From assembly GCA_014237395.1 (NCBI GenBank), contig JABZFP010000030.1, forward strand, positions 496,001 to 560,000: a stretch of DNA of 64,000 bases, read 5' to 3'. The translations under genes were made by a program, and so were the position numbers. Below, one piece after another: positions 45,722-54,003 of the stretch. Positions within the stretch are counted from its first letter, which is position 1, and the number at the start of each line of letters is the position of its first letter. The notes below the pieces were generated by a model. That model had not been told where the DNA came from. It did no database searches and saw only the letters and a list, made by a program, of their open reading frames with translations. The DNA is from Desulfobacteraceae bacterium (lineage in GTDB: Bacteria > Desulfobacterota > Desulfobacteria > Desulfobacterales > UBA5852).

Positions 45722-46856
45722 AGACGGTCTCGATGTCGCTGATGGTTGGGGCAACGGGGTTGGTGGCCATGCAGGGGTCGTTCACGGCCATGCGTGCCAA
45801 AAGCGGGATGTCCTCCTTGCGGATGCCGCAATCCTTGAGGGTGCAGTTGATGCCGATCCGGTTTTTAAACCGGGTCATGGCGTCCACAATCGCTTCGCAG
45901 GTTTCGCGGGACGACGCTCCTTCCAGTTGCAGCCCGAAAAGAGGGGCTAAGGTCCTGTACTTATCGCCGGCCTGGGACCAGTTGAACCGTATGACATGAT
46001 CGATCAGCAGGCTGTTGCTCTCGCCGTGGGGCAAATCGAACCGGCCGCCGATGCTGTGCGCCATAGCGTGCACCGCCCCCAGGCTGGCATTGGAGAAGGC
46101 CAGTCCGGCGGACAGGCTGCCGAACATGACCTCTTGGCGGATGGCAATGTCCCGTGGCCGGGCAATGGCCTGGGGCAGGTAGGTGTGCAAGCGGCGAATG
46201 GCTTCGCGGGCGTGCAGGTCGGTCAGATCGGAACCGGCATTGGACACCAGGGCTTCCAGCGCGTGAACCATGGCATCCATTCCCGTGCAGGCCGTCAAAT
46301 AGGCGTCCATCGTGGTGGTGGGTTGCGGATCCACCAGGGCCACGTCGGGAATCACGCTTTTGCTGAGGATGGCGATTTTTCGTTTTTCGAAGTGATTGCT
46401 GACGATCGTGAATTGGGAGACATCGGAAGACGTACCGGCCGTGGTCGGAATGCAAATCAACGGTGGTCCGGGGATATCCACGCGGTCGACGCCTTCGAAC
46501 TCCAGCACATGGCGGCGGTTGGTGTGGACCACGCCAATGGCCTTGGCACAGTCCATCGGGCTGCCGCCCCCCACGGCGATAATGACGTCGCAGGCCTGGC
46601 GGGCGTAATGTTCCGCCCCCACCATCACTTCCTCGGCGCGGGGATTTACGCTTACAGCCGTGTAGCGGGCGTAGTCCAGTGATTCGGCTTCCAGACTTTG
46701 GGCAACCGCGTCGGTCCAGCCGGCTTTTTCGACGCCCGGATCCGATACCAGAAAAACCTTACTGGCCCCCAGGTTGCGTGCGTAGCGTCCGGCGAGGGCC
46801 AGGGCGCCGGCACCGAACACAATTTCAGGGGCGACGAATTTTCGCAAGCTTTCCAT
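45705..46856 (-). CDS. Iron-containing alcohol dehydrogenase
   Basis: 383 residues from ATG 46856; an upstream start at 46901 is possible. IIAVGGGSPMDCAKAIG is the NAD(P)-binding signature of the group III dehydrogenases. PTTAGTSSDVSQF and the metal motif TGMDAMVHALEALVSN (Asp and His) follow, then AVHAMAHSIGGRF and LPHGESN provide two further His ligands. All four metal-ligand positions are present, unlike the relative at 52738. The family reversibly oxidises alcohols, often with Fe2+. The gene is the first of a unit with the histidine kinase (17-bp overlap) and the PLP lyase. Confidence 0.88.
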   Translation of the reverse strand: MESLRKFVAPEIVFGAGALALAGRYARNLGASKVFLVSDPGVEKAGWTDAVAQSLEAESLDYARYTAVSVNPRAEEVMVGAEHYARQACDVIIAVGGGSPMDCAKAIGVVHTNRRHVLEFEGVDRVDIPGPPLICIPTTAGTSSDVSQFTIVSNHFEKRKIAILSKSVIPDVALVDPQPTTTMDAYLTACTGMDAMVHALEALVSNAGSDLTDLHAREAIRRLHTYLPQAIARPRDIAIRQEVMFGSLSAGLAFSNASLGAVHAMAHSIGGRFDLPHGESNSLLIDHVIRFNWSQAGDKYRTLAPLFGLQLEGASSRETCEAIVDAMTRFKNRIGINCTLKDCGIRKEDIPLLARMAVNDPCMATNPVAPTISDIETVYAQAL

Positions 46857-47130
46857 GGGTGGGCTCACTTGGGTGCGATGACGCGAAATGGCTTGAAGCA
46901 CGAAGCGTCCGGCCGGTTGCCGCTGACGGCATTATCATCATACGAATACGCCAGATTAATCGTCGTGCGTTCAAAAGTCAATTGGTCGGACGGCGGCTCG
47001 GCGGCCGCCGGCGCTTGTTATGCCGGTGTCCTTCGGGCGCGGTTGCACGGTCGTGACGCCGCAGGAGGAGAGGGGACGATGGTGAATAACGGCTTTATTC
47101 ACTAACTTTTATCAGTTCATTGTATAAAAT

Positions 47131-47170
47131 TTGGCCAAAAACTTGACTTTGGCCAACTATTGCTTATTTT
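47131..47170 (+). promoter_or_regulatory. Promoter with paired TTGGCCAA palindromes
   Basis: Two identical 8-bp palindromes, TTGGCCAA at 47131-47138 and 47149-47156, are spaced 18 bp start to start. They flank TTGACT (47143-47148), which with TATTTT (47165-47170) forms a plausible sigma-70 promoter with a 16-base spacer. This is well placed to serve as operator for the downstream two-gene unit. A further TTGGCCAA lies at 48453-48460. The remaining gap from 46857 to 47130 shows no gene. Confidence 0.5.
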
Positions 47171-47209
47171 TATACCTAACTTGGCATTATTATATCGAAA
47201 GGAGCGCCG

Positions 47210-47383
47210 ATGGAAAGCCAATCTTACCTGGGTCAACGTGTCAAAGTCACGGTCGACGCCTTCTGGATCGGGGCAGTGGAAGGTACTGTGGTGAAAGAAT
47301 TCAAGAACGGCAAGGTGGCCGTCAAAGTCGAGCGTCCCGACAAAGTGTTCCATGTCAAAAGCAGTGCCGTCACGCGCATATGA
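47210..47383 (+). CDS. 57-residue beta-barrel-like small protein
   Basis: A 57-residue gene with AAAGGAG followed five bases later by ATG, an excellent ribosome site. The sequence GQRVKVTVDAFWIG then VEGTVVKEFKNGKVAVKV and KVFHVKSSAV alternates strands and basic turns. It reads like a small SH3- or KOW-like barrel that could bind nucleic acid. The stop codon overlaps the recombinase start in an ATGA junction, so the two are translationally coupled. I do not recognise the family. Confidence 0.75.
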   Translation: MESQSYLGQRVKVTVDAFWIGAVEGTVVKEFKNGKVAVKVERPDKVFHVKSSAVTRI

Positions 47384-47982
47384 CCTGTGACAATCGTCCG
47401 CGCAAGGGGGCTCACATCAAGGTGGAGCCCATTCGCTACCTGGCGGACATCAAGCGCATCAAGAATTTCCTCGTACAACGCCCCAGGGATTTGGCCTTGT
47501 TCACCCTGGGGATCAACATGCCCCTGCGGGTTTCCGATCTCCTCAGCCTGACTTACGACCAGGTGGCCCACCTGGCACCGGGGGCGTCTCTCGTCATCCA
47601 CGAAAATCGGACAGGGCGGCGGCTCAAAGTGGGCTTCAACCATGTCTGCTGCGAAGCGGTCGCAAACCTCGGAATAAATCGCCGCCATCCTTCCGGGCCG
47701 GTGGGAGGCTCGCGTTTTCTGTTTCCAAGCCGGCGGGGCGACGTCCTTCTGCCATCGTCGGTTCATCGCCTGGTCAAATCCTGGTGCAAAGCCATCGGTC
47801 TGGATGGCAATTACGGCGCCAATTCCCTTCGCAAAACATGGGGCTATCACCAGTTCGCCACCTTCGGTACCGATCTTTCTCGTTTGAGCACGTATTTTCA
47901 TCACGCCACCCGTCGCCAGACCCTCGATTATCTTTGTCTGGAGCCCCAGGATTTCAAGAGTATTTTCGATCACGCCCTGTAG
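47380..47982 (+). CDS. Solo tyrosine recombinase, short form
   Basis: 200 residues. The start at 47380 is fixed by ATGA overlap with the 57-residue gene. The catalytic domain is present without the usual N-terminal core-binding (SAM-like) domain: INMPLRVSDLLSLTYDQV (Arg I), VIHENRTGRRLKV (the beta-strand Lys region), NSLRKTWGYHQF (Arg II, with Asn-Ser in place of the usual leading His) and FHHATRRQTLDYLCL (His/Trp position and Tyr nucleophile). This class of small integrases is seen beside integron-like or mobile units. It most likely cuts and rejoins DNA at specific sites, but no attachment sites were identified. Repeat R2 begins 94 bp after the stop. Confidence 0.8.
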   Translation: MTCDNRPRKGAHIKVEPIRYLADIKRIKNFLVQRPRDLALFTLGINMPLRVSDLLSLTYDQVAHLAPGASLVIHENRTGRRLKVGFNHVCCEAVANLGINRRHPSGPVGGSRFLFPSRRGDVLLPSSVHRLVKSWCKAIGLDGNYGANSLRKTWGYHQFATFGTDLSRLSTYFHHATRRQTLDYLCLEPQDFKSIFDHAL

Positions 47983-48075
47983 GCATCACACCTCGCCTCC
48001 TCATTTGCTTTTAACCCACCACTGATGGAGATCCCGAAGAGGGTCGTGCGGTCCGATAAAGATCTATAATACTAG

Positions 48076-48400
48076 TTCATTTTCTTCCCCGTGGAAGAAA
48101 ACGGAACCAAAAGAAGACACCCGTGTCCCGCTTTAACCCTGCGCGTCGCCAAACCGGGCGATGATGCCGCGCCTTGTGCCGCCATGTGGCGTTGTCAGGC
48201 TTGCTCGGGTGCTCACAATCTGGCAATTGCTGCGCGCCTCGCTTCGCCTGGCGCCTTACCTGACAACACGATGCTTGCAGCATCGCCCGGTTTATGCGGC
48301 CGGAGCACGTGGAAACTCGCCCGCCTGTCGGCGGGCTCAGACAGTCCGCGCGCTTATTTCCGTCCTCAACGCCGATGCTCGGTGCTGGACAAAGGGAAAT
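48076..48400 (+). repeat. Dispersed structured repeat, copy R2
   Basis: About 325 bp, the longest of three copies, because a 143-bp inverted-repeat segment is inserted in it. Hairpin 1 is TTTTCTTCC-CCGT-GGAAGAAAA (48080-48101). Hairpin 2 is GCCCGCC-TGTC-GGCGGGC (48319-48336). The shared tail is GATGCTCGGTGC then ACAAAGGGAA. It has the same orientation as R1 and R3 and lies just downstream of the recombinase gene. Confidence 0.85.
48151..48293. mobile_element. 143-bp inverted-repeat insertion inside R2
   Basis: This segment is absent from R1 and R3 at the same point of the element. It is bounded by a perfect 13-bp inverted repeat (AAACCGGGCGATG at 48151-48163; complement at 48281-48293). A nested 9-bp repeat, GTTGTCAGG at 48191-48199 and CCTGACAAC at 48259-48267, lies inside. 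No ORF of note is present. The structure suggests a small non-autonomous transposable unit. Confidence 0.6.
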
Positions 48401-48471
48401 AAGAAAATCAAAAGCTAAAAGCCTGTTTTCAAGCCCAGTAGAGGCGCCCACTTTGGCCAATCTCATGGGGG

Positions 48472-48717
48472 TCATGATTGGTCGCCCTTATTATGAGAAT
48501 TGGCGGCGTTATCGTCCGTTGGTTCTGTTGGGAGCGGTTGGATCGTGCCTGCTTGCGAAGTATTCTGGCAGCGCTCGCATCCTTCACCGGGGGTATGATG
48601 GCGGCAACCGCCCAGCCGTCCGCCGCGCTGGCCGCGATCGTCCCGGCGGATGAAGACCAGCATGAAGAGCAAGAAAACGGTGCAACCGGCAATGATGGCA
48701 ACGAGAATGTCGGCCAT
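48472..48717 (-). CDS. Small cysteine-rich single-pass membrane protein
   Basis: 81 residues with AAAGGA 5 bases before the ATG. The N-terminus MADILVAIIAGCTVFLLFMLVFI is one transmembrane helix. It is followed by a basic stretch and a cysteine-bearing part, GCRHHTPGEGCERCQNTSQ, and a polar tail. The layout resembles FeoB-associated cysteine-rich membrane proteins, although no feoB is visible nearby, so only the general type is proposed. It lies just beyond R2 and is divergent from pal. Confidence 0.55.
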   Translation of the reverse strand: MADILVAIIAGCTVFLLFMLVFIRRDDRGQRGGRLGGCRHHTPGEGCERCQNTSQAGTIQPLPTEPTDDNAANSHNKGDQS

Positions 48718-48838
48718 GGCGTCCTTTCCGGTTCGGTATCGAACCTGGTTCGTTTATACGGTTATCCTAACAATAAGCGCCCGGCCAAGAATCGCAATCA
48801 CGGTCCGTTGCCCGCCTGTCGCCTCCTGATGATCGCCC

Positions 48839-48867
48839 TTGATCAAATTCATGGACTGGCTTATATA
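48839..48867 (+). promoter_or_regulatory. Putative sigma-70 promoter of pal
   Basis: TTGATC (48839-48844), 17-base spacer, TATATA (48862-48867), in the otherwise empty 48718-49053 gap. Transcription would begin near 48874, giving an untranslated leader of about 180 bases. Confidence 0.5.
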
Positions 48868-49053
48868 AAACTTCCAACGTGTGAAAGAGGCTTTGGCCTG
48901 TCCGGGTCAGCGCTTTTTTCGATCCGATCAAGACGGGGCCGATCGCCGGAACACGCGGCCATCCTTCCCGAAGACGACGTCAACGCCTTGTTCGGCAGCC
49001 GAGAGCCTTGCGCTGCCGCCCCTAACCCTAACCGACAAAACGAGGTAAACGCT

Positions 49054-49626
49054 ATGGACAGACGATGGAACGTTATCGGTATCGTCATCTGCATCGGTTT
49101 GATCCTGACGGCCGTGGGCTGCCAGAAAAAAGTCATCGACACGGGGGCCGCCATGAGTGCGCCTGCTGCGGGTGCCGGCGAAACCGCTGTGGGCAGTGGT
49201 ATGAGCGAAGAAAATCTGACGGGTCAACCCATGATCGACGAGGGCCCGACGGACGAAATCGTTTCGGCTGACGGGGTGGTCATGAACCGCGAGCGGTTCA
49301 TCAACCAGGACATCTTTTTTGAATTCGACAGTTCAGCGCTCAGTGCCGAGGCCCAGACCATCTTGAAAGCCAAGGCGGAGTGGATGACGCGCAACGCCCA
49401 TTTGAACATTATCATCGAGGGGCATTGCGATAATCGCGGCACCACCGAATACAATTTAGCGCTGGGCGAACGGCGCGCCGAAGGCGTCAAACGCTTCATG
49501 CAGGATCTGGGCGTGCCCGAAAGCCGCATTCGAACCCTCAGCTTCGGCGAGGAGCGTCCGCTGGATATGGGCAACGATGAAGCCGCCTGGGCCAAAAACA
49601 GGCGGGCCCATTTCGAATTTGATTGA
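49054..49626 (+). CDS. pal: Peptidoglycan-associated lipoprotein
   Basis: 190 residues from ATG 49054, with GAGGT 7 bases upstream. A signal sequence ends in lipobox AVGC (Cys23). After a flexible alanine/glycine linker the OmpA-like domain starts at about 85 (IFFEFDSSALSAEAQTIL). It contains IIEGHCDNRGTTEYNLALGERRA and SFGEERPLDMGNDEAAWAKNRR, with the Asp and Arg that hold diaminopimelate. Pal anchors the outer membrane to peptidoglycan and works with Tol. No tol genes are visible beside it. Confidence 0.9.
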   Translation: MDRRWNVIGIVICIGLILTAVGCQKKVIDTGAAMSAPAAGAGETAVGSGMSEENLTGQPMIDEGPTDEIVSADGVVMNRERFINQDIFFEFDSSALSAEAQTILKAKAEWMTRNAHLNIIIEGHCDNRGTTEYNLALGERRAEGVKRFMQDLGVPESRIRTLSFGEERPLDMGNDEAAWAKNRRAHFEFD

Positions 49627-49691
49627 TCCTCGCGGCCTTGATCCCGTGTGTCAAGGCGATGTGCAATCAGGACGGTGTTGCGGCGGCACGG

Positions 49692-50264
49692 CTACTTGCG
49701 GTCGCGACCCCCGGGGCTGCTATCGCGCGGCTGCTGCCAGGGTTTGGGGGGGGTAGGGTCGTAGAGTTCCGGTTTGGGGCGCCAGCCGGGTGGACGATGC
49801 CCCGGTGGGCGATGCCCCGGTGGGCGATGACCCGGGGGACGATAGCCAGGGGGGCGATAGCCCGGTGGATGCCGTGGGGGGTAATAGACCCCATAGGATC
49901 GGTCATCATCGCGTTCTTCCATCTCTTTTTCCAGCCGGTCGGCTTTGCGCCGGGCCGCCTCGGCCTGGCGCCGGGCCTCCTCGGCGTCCCGTTCCGCTTT
50001 TTCCAGACGCGCCTGTGTTTCGGCGGATTCGCTTTCCCGCAGCATCGCGTCTTCCTGCGCGCGGCGCTTGTCATCGGATTCCGGGTCATAAGGAATTTCT
50101 TCCAGCAGAACCGTGGCATCGGCGCCTTCCGGCGGCGGCGTATTGGAGAAATGGCGGACACCCTGGGCATCCGTCCAGTGGTAGAGATCGGCCACGGCCG
50201 GATGGCTGCTCCATAGCAGCAGGTAAATCACCAACCATCCAGCGTGACGTGTCATGATGCGCAT
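49692..50264 (-). CDS. DUF4124 protein with PPGxR tandem repeats
   Basis: 190 residues with AAAGGG about 8 bases before ATG. A signal peptide ends near PAVA, then LYHWTDAQGVRHFSNTPPP is the DUF4124 signature. Residues about 60-115 are a charged coiled coil (ARLEKAERDAEEARRQAEAA). Then come tandem PPG(Y/H)R units at about 130-160, encoded by imperfect 15-bp DNA repeats (about 49786-49872). The exported protein is probably extended and proline-rich. Function unknown. Confidence 0.7.
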   Translation of the reverse strand: MRIMTRHAGWLVIYLLLWSSHPAVADLYHWTDAQGVRHFSNTPPPEGADATVLLEEIPYDPESDDKRRAQEDAMLRESESAETQARLEKAERDAEEARRQAEAARRKADRLEKEMEERDDDRSYGVYYPPRHPPGYRPPGYRPPGHRPPGHRPPGHRPPGWRPKPELYDPTPPKPWQQPRDSSPGGRDRK

Positions 50265-50296
50265 ACGGCTTTCCCTTTCAGAGGATCATCCTGTTT

Positions 50297-50824
50297 TCAC
50301 GGCGTATGCCAGAAATCCCAACTGATGCCACCATCATCTCGATTGCGAACCGGCCCCCATCCGCCGCCATCCCGCATACGGCCGCGGTAACTGAAGGTGA
50401 TGGCCCGGGTTCCCTCAGGAACGGGCAAACGGCGCTGAAAGGCCCAGTTGATAAAGAAGGGTTCGGCATTCGCGCCGGCCGACCACAGCGGGTAGCTGCC
50501 CAGGATAATGCCGTCGCCATCCAGGGCATGGGCCTCGATGCGCAGGTACTCCACAATGGGATAGTGGGTCAGCTTGCTTTGCAGTTGGACAAGACCGGCC
50601 AGATCGAGCTCATTGGGCGACAAGGCGTAGGTTGCCTCAATGACGATGTCGCTGGTCTGCCACCGGAGTTCATGCACGTCACCGACGGCGAGCATGACGC
50701 GGCTTTCGGGTTTCGCCAGCCGGCCTGCGTAGGACATAGCACCGCCACCGGCACATCCGACCAGAAAGATGCTCAGGAATAACAGAAGCCACCATGGGAC
50801 CTGCTTTTTACGGGGTGTTTTCAT
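50297..50824 (-). CDS. Hypothetical lipoprotein
   Basis: 175 residues; a start one codon earlier is possible. A basic N-terminus and hydrophobic stretch WWLLLFLSIFLVGC give a lipobox with Cys24. The mature part is strand-rich, with LRIEAHALDGDGIILGSYPLW and AITFSYRGRMRD, and is probably one beta-sandwich domain. There is no recognised family. It lies upstream of the DUF4124 gene on the same strand and may be co-transcribed. Confidence 0.65.
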   Translation of the reverse strand: MKTPRKKQVPWWLLLFLSIFLVGCAGGGAMSYAGRLAKPESRVMLAVGDVHELRWQTSDIVIEATYALSPNELDLAGLVQLQSKLTHYPIVEYLRIEAHALDGDGIILGSYPLWSAGANAEPFFINWAFQRRLPVPEGTRAITFSYRGRMRDGGGWGPVRNRDDGGISWDFWHTP

Positions 50825-51022
50825 CAACCATGCCTTTGTTGGGGCCGGAAGCCATCCCGGCTATGGAGGCCGCCATCGTCTAAAAGGAGGCGGCCTTGAT
50901 CAATTGTTTGCGAGGCAACTATGGAAATATTAATGCGGAATTAGACGCGGTCAACGATGGCTGGCAGCCACGGCGGTTGAGGGACGGTCTTCACGCCATG
51001 GGTGTCAAGGCGCGGAAAACTG

Positions 51023-51634
51023 TCAGGGGCGGCCTTGTTTCCCAGGGATGGCAGGCCGCATCGTTGTGTCCGCGGTCGGGAGCAACTGGCAGCATTGCTG
51101 CCGAAAACGCTCCGCTGCTTCGGCCGCTTGCCGCCATTGGACCAGCATCCCGCCGGGCCCGGTGAAGCGGGATTGTTTGAATTGCTGACTGATCCGTTCG
51201 CGTGCCAGAAAGGTGCGGCGGGCGAAATCTTCATCCGGCGCCAGGGTTTCCCAGACGTATTCCCAGTAAGCTTGGCGATCCAGGGCTACGTACATGATTT
51301 GCTGATTTGGATCGTAATAGCGTCCCCGCACGGGCAGCCAGCGGTTGCTTGTCGGGGTGGCGACCCCTTGCTGCTGCATGACCCGGCGTTTATAGCGGAT
51401 AACCGATTCGTCCGGCTTGCGATCCACTTTGGCCAGAATGATGTCGGGGTTCAGCATCTGTTCGCCGACAACCGCCATTTGTTCCTGGTTGTCGTGAAGG
51501 GTCGTTTCAGCCTGACGGCATTGGCGTTCCAGCTCTTCCGGGGCGGCCGGGCAGTAAATCCATTCCTGGGCCCCAAGGGGGGCTGCCGCCGCGAACCAAA
51601 GCGTTACCATCCAGATTCGAATCCATTGAGGCAT
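51023..51634 (-). CDS. Hypothetical secreted protein
   Basis: About 203 residues from ATG 51634, chosen for GGAG 9 bases upstream; the ORF continues left without start signals. An N-terminal signal (MVTLWFAAAAPLGA) precedes a helical mature part with five cysteines, including an adjacent pair near the C-terminus (QQCCQLL). QQIMYVALDRQAYWEYVWETLAP is notable, but no family is recognised. It lies divergent from the SDR operon. A periplasmic location is the only support for function. Confidence 0.6.
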   Translation of the reverse strand: MPQWIRIWMVTLWFAAAAPLGAQEWIYCPAAPEELERQCRQAETTLHDNQEQMAVVGEQMLNPDIILAKVDRKPDESVIRYKRRVMQQQGVATPTSNRWLPVRGRYYDPNQQIMYVALDRQAYWEYVWETLAPDEDFARRTFLARERISQQFKQSRFTGPGGMLVQWRQAAEAAERFRQQCCQLLPTADTTMRPAIPGKQGRP

Positions 51635-51764
51635 GACAAGCATCTCCGTTGCTGCCGCGCGTCGGGCGGTGGGTGTGGACGACAGAATCCTCACCCGTAT
51701 GGATACCACAATTTTAGTGTCAGGGAAATGGTGACGAAGGACCGCTTCCGGCCGGCCGGAAGCA

Positions 51765-51792
51765 TTGACAAGGTATGCAAAGGCTGTAGTAT
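51765..51792 (+). promoter_or_regulatory. Putative sigma-70 promoter of the SDR operon
   Basis: TTGACA (51765-51770), 16-base spacer, TAGTAT (51787-51792), about 55 bases before the SDR start at 51847. Confidence 0.6.
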
Positions 51793-51846
51793 ACACGCGG
51801 CTGTCACGCTTTTAGTCTATTAGGATTCTCAGGAATAGGAGGCGAT

Positions 51847-52677
51847 ATGCACCCTCTCAAAGATAAGACGCTCTTTATCACCGGTGCCAGCCGGGGGATC
51901 GGCAAAGCCATTGCCCTGCGTGCCGCCCGGGACGGTGCCCGCATCGTCATTGTTGCCAAAACAGAGACACCGCACGACCGTCTGCCCGGCACGATCTACA
52001 CCGCGGCCGAAGAAATCGAAGCCGCCGGCGGCCAGGCCCTGCCCCTGGCGGTGGATATCCGTTTTGAAGACCGGGTGGCGGCGGCTGTTGAAAAGGCCGC
52101 TGCGCATTTTGGCGGGATCGACATCCTGGTCAACAATGCCAGTGCCATCCAGCTGACTCCGACCGCCGATACCGCCATGAAGCCGTTCGATCTGATGCAT
52201 CAGGTCAACACCCGTGGGACGTTCGTCTGTTCCCAGGCTTGCCTGCCCTTTTTGGAAAAGGCCGTCAATCCTCACATCCTGATGCTTTCGCCGCCCTTGA
52301 ACATGGCGCCACGCTGGTTTGCCCCCCATGTGGCCTACACCATGGCCAAATACGGGATGAGCATGTGCGTTCTGGGCATGGCGGAGGAATTCCGGCCGGC
52401 CGGCATTGCGGTAAACGCGCTCTGGCCCCGGACCGCCATTGCGACGTCCGCCGTCAATAATCTCCTGGGCGGGGAGGCCGCGATGGCGCATAGCCGGTTG
52501 CCGACAATCATGGCGGACGCAGCCCATGCCGTTCTTTGCCGCCCCAGCCGCAGCTGTACCGGGAATTTCTTTATCGATGACGCCGTCCTGCAGGAAGAAG
52601 GCATCACCGATTTCCGACCCTACCAGGTCGATCCGCAAAAGGACGTCGCCGATCTGCTGCCCGATTTTTTTCTCTAA
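51847..52677 (+). CDS. SDR oxidoreductase, HSDL2-like
   Basis: 276 residues with GGAGG 4 bases before ATG. TLFITGASRGIGKAIAL is the dinucleotide motif and DILVNNASAI is the NNAG position. The catalytic YTMAK follows LSPPLNMAPRWFAPHVA, a pattern of the HSDL2 (hydroxysteroid dehydrogenase-like 2) subgroup, which is linked to fatty-acid metabolism in animals. It lacks the C-terminal SCP2 domain found in animal HSDL2, so it is a short bacterial version. It is the first gene of a unit with the dehydrogenase and Smr-domain genes. Confidence 0.85.
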   Translation: MHPLKDKTLFITGASRGIGKAIALRAARDGARIVIVAKTETPHDRLPGTIYTAAEEIEAAGGQALPLAVDIRFEDRVAAAVEKAAAHFGGIDILVNNASAIQLTPTADTAMKPFDLMHQVNTRGTFVCSQACLPFLEKAVNPHILMLSPPLNMAPRWFAPHVAYTMAKYGMSMCVLGMAEEFRPAGIAVNALWPRTAIATSAVNNLLGGEAAMAHSRLPTIMADAAHAVLCRPSRSCTGNFFIDDAVLQEEGITDFRPYQVDPQKDVADLLPDFFL

Positions 52678-52737
52678 ACGCGATCCATGGCCGTGTGAGG
52701 GCGTACATCGCACCGGTCGGTTGCCGGGGAGTTTTCG

Positions 52738-54003
52738 TTGCATTTCAAATTTCATATACCAACCCGCATTATCTTCGGACCCGGCACCCTGACGACATTG
52801 GAGGAGACCCCCCACCTGCCGCCGGGTGGCCATGCCATGATCGTTGTCGGGGAATCCGGCGCGATGCTGACGGCGGGGTATTTGCAGCGGGTGCAGGGTT
52901 TGCTTGCCAATCGGGGGGTTGCGTCCCTTCTCTACGACCGGATCCGGTCCAATCCGGAATCCGCGACGGTGGACGACGCGGCGGCCGCGGCCCGTGCCAA
53001 AAAAGTGGACTTTATCGTGGGCCTGGGCGGCGGCAGTACGATCGACGCCGCCAAGGGCATCGCCCTGATGGCTGCCAACAAGGGGTTTTGCGGAGAGATC
53101 ATCCGTAGCGGCAGCGGGTGTGGCGAAACACAGCTCGCCCCGGCCCTGCCGGTAGTGGCCATCCCCACGACGGCCGGCACTGGAAGCGAGGCCACCCCCT
53201 GGACGGCGATCACGCGTTCCGGCAGCACGGAAAAAATCACCTGGGGCAACGACAGCATCTATCCGTCTCTGGCCATCGTCGATCCGGAACTGACCCGTAC
53301 CTTGCCGCCGCGCTTTACGGCCTATTCCGGCATGGTGGCATTTTTCAATGGGGTGGGGGCGATTCTGGGAACCTCGCGGCAACCGGCCGGTGATATGCTG
53401 GCATTGGAGGCCGTCCAGATCATCAGCCGGTTCCTGGCCGGCGCAGTGACAAATGGTGCGGACCCGAACGCCCGCACCATGCTTTCCTGGGCCGGCACGG
53501 CCGCCGGCATGAGCACCGCCCTGACGCCCGTCAGTTTTCATCAGATTCTGGGACAGGCCGCGAGTGCCGCGGCACCGGGGCTGCCCCACGGCGCGGCGCT
53601 CGCTATGCTGGCGCCGGCCTTGTTCAACCGGCTGGAGACCGGCCGGTCCGCGTGCTTCGACCTGCTGGCCGATGCCATGGGCGTGCCGTTGGACGCCGGC
53701 CCGGAAAGCGGTCGGCAACGCTTTCTGACCGGATTGCGGCATCTGGTCCGATCGGTGGGATTGGCAGACGAATCGCTGGCGATTTACGGTTTGGGCCCCG
53801 CCGATATTCCGCTGCTGGCCCGCAATGCCTTCAACGCCATGAACGCGTTGCCGGACGAGACGCCGCCTGTTCCGGCGCGGCCGGCGATCGAGGCCATCCT
53901 GGCAGCTGCCATGGCGCGTCCTTCCATGGGAGCAGCGACGGACCGGGAGAGCCTTTCAACCGTCCACCCCGATCAAGAGCGGCGACCTTTCCATGGCACC
54001 TGA
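52738..54003 (+). CDS. Iron-alcohol-dehydrogenase-family protein lacking part of the metal site
   Basis: 421 residues from a TTG start with GGGGAG 6 bases upstream. Nucleotide-binding motif FIVGLGGGSTIDAAKG and AIPTTAGTGSEATPW are normal. The metal motif DxxxH (compare GMDAMVHALEA in the gene at 45705) reads GMVAFFNGVGA, with Val200 and Asn204 replacing Asp and His. His268 (VSFHQILG) and His284 (LPHGAAL) remain. The protein therefore may bind no metal, or may act on a different chemistry. Its last codons overlap the start of the Smr-domain gene by 11 bp. Confidence 0.82.
   Translation: MHFKFHIPTRIIFGPGTLTTLEETPHLPPGGHAMIVVGESGAMLTAGYLQRVQGLLANRGVASLLYDRIRSNPESATVDDAAAAARAKKVDFIVGLGGGSTIDAAKGIALMAANKGFCGEIIRSGSGCGETQLAPALPVVAIPTTAGTGSEATPWTAITRSGSTEKITWGNDSIYPSLAIVDPELTRTLPPRFTAYSGMVAFFNGVGAILGTSRQPAGDMLALEAVQIISRFLAGAVTNGADPNARTMLSWAGTAAGMSTALTPVSFHQILGQAASAAAPGLPHGAALAMLAPALFNRLETGRSACFDLLADAMGVPLDAGPESGRQRFLTGLRHLVRSVGLADESLAIYGLGPADIPLLARNAFNAMNALPDETPPVPARPAIEAILAAAMARPSMGAATDRESLSTVHPDQERRPFHGT

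Noticed and set aside
46940..46995. A half-site resembling the FadR-type operator (AATTGGTCGGAC)
   Set aside because: The second half does not match, so it is not a palindrome of the ATTGGTTCGACCAAT type.
51829..53742. A 637-residue minus-strand ORF
   Set aside because: It covers the SDR and dehydrogenase genes in antisense; those have canonical motifs and ribosome sites.
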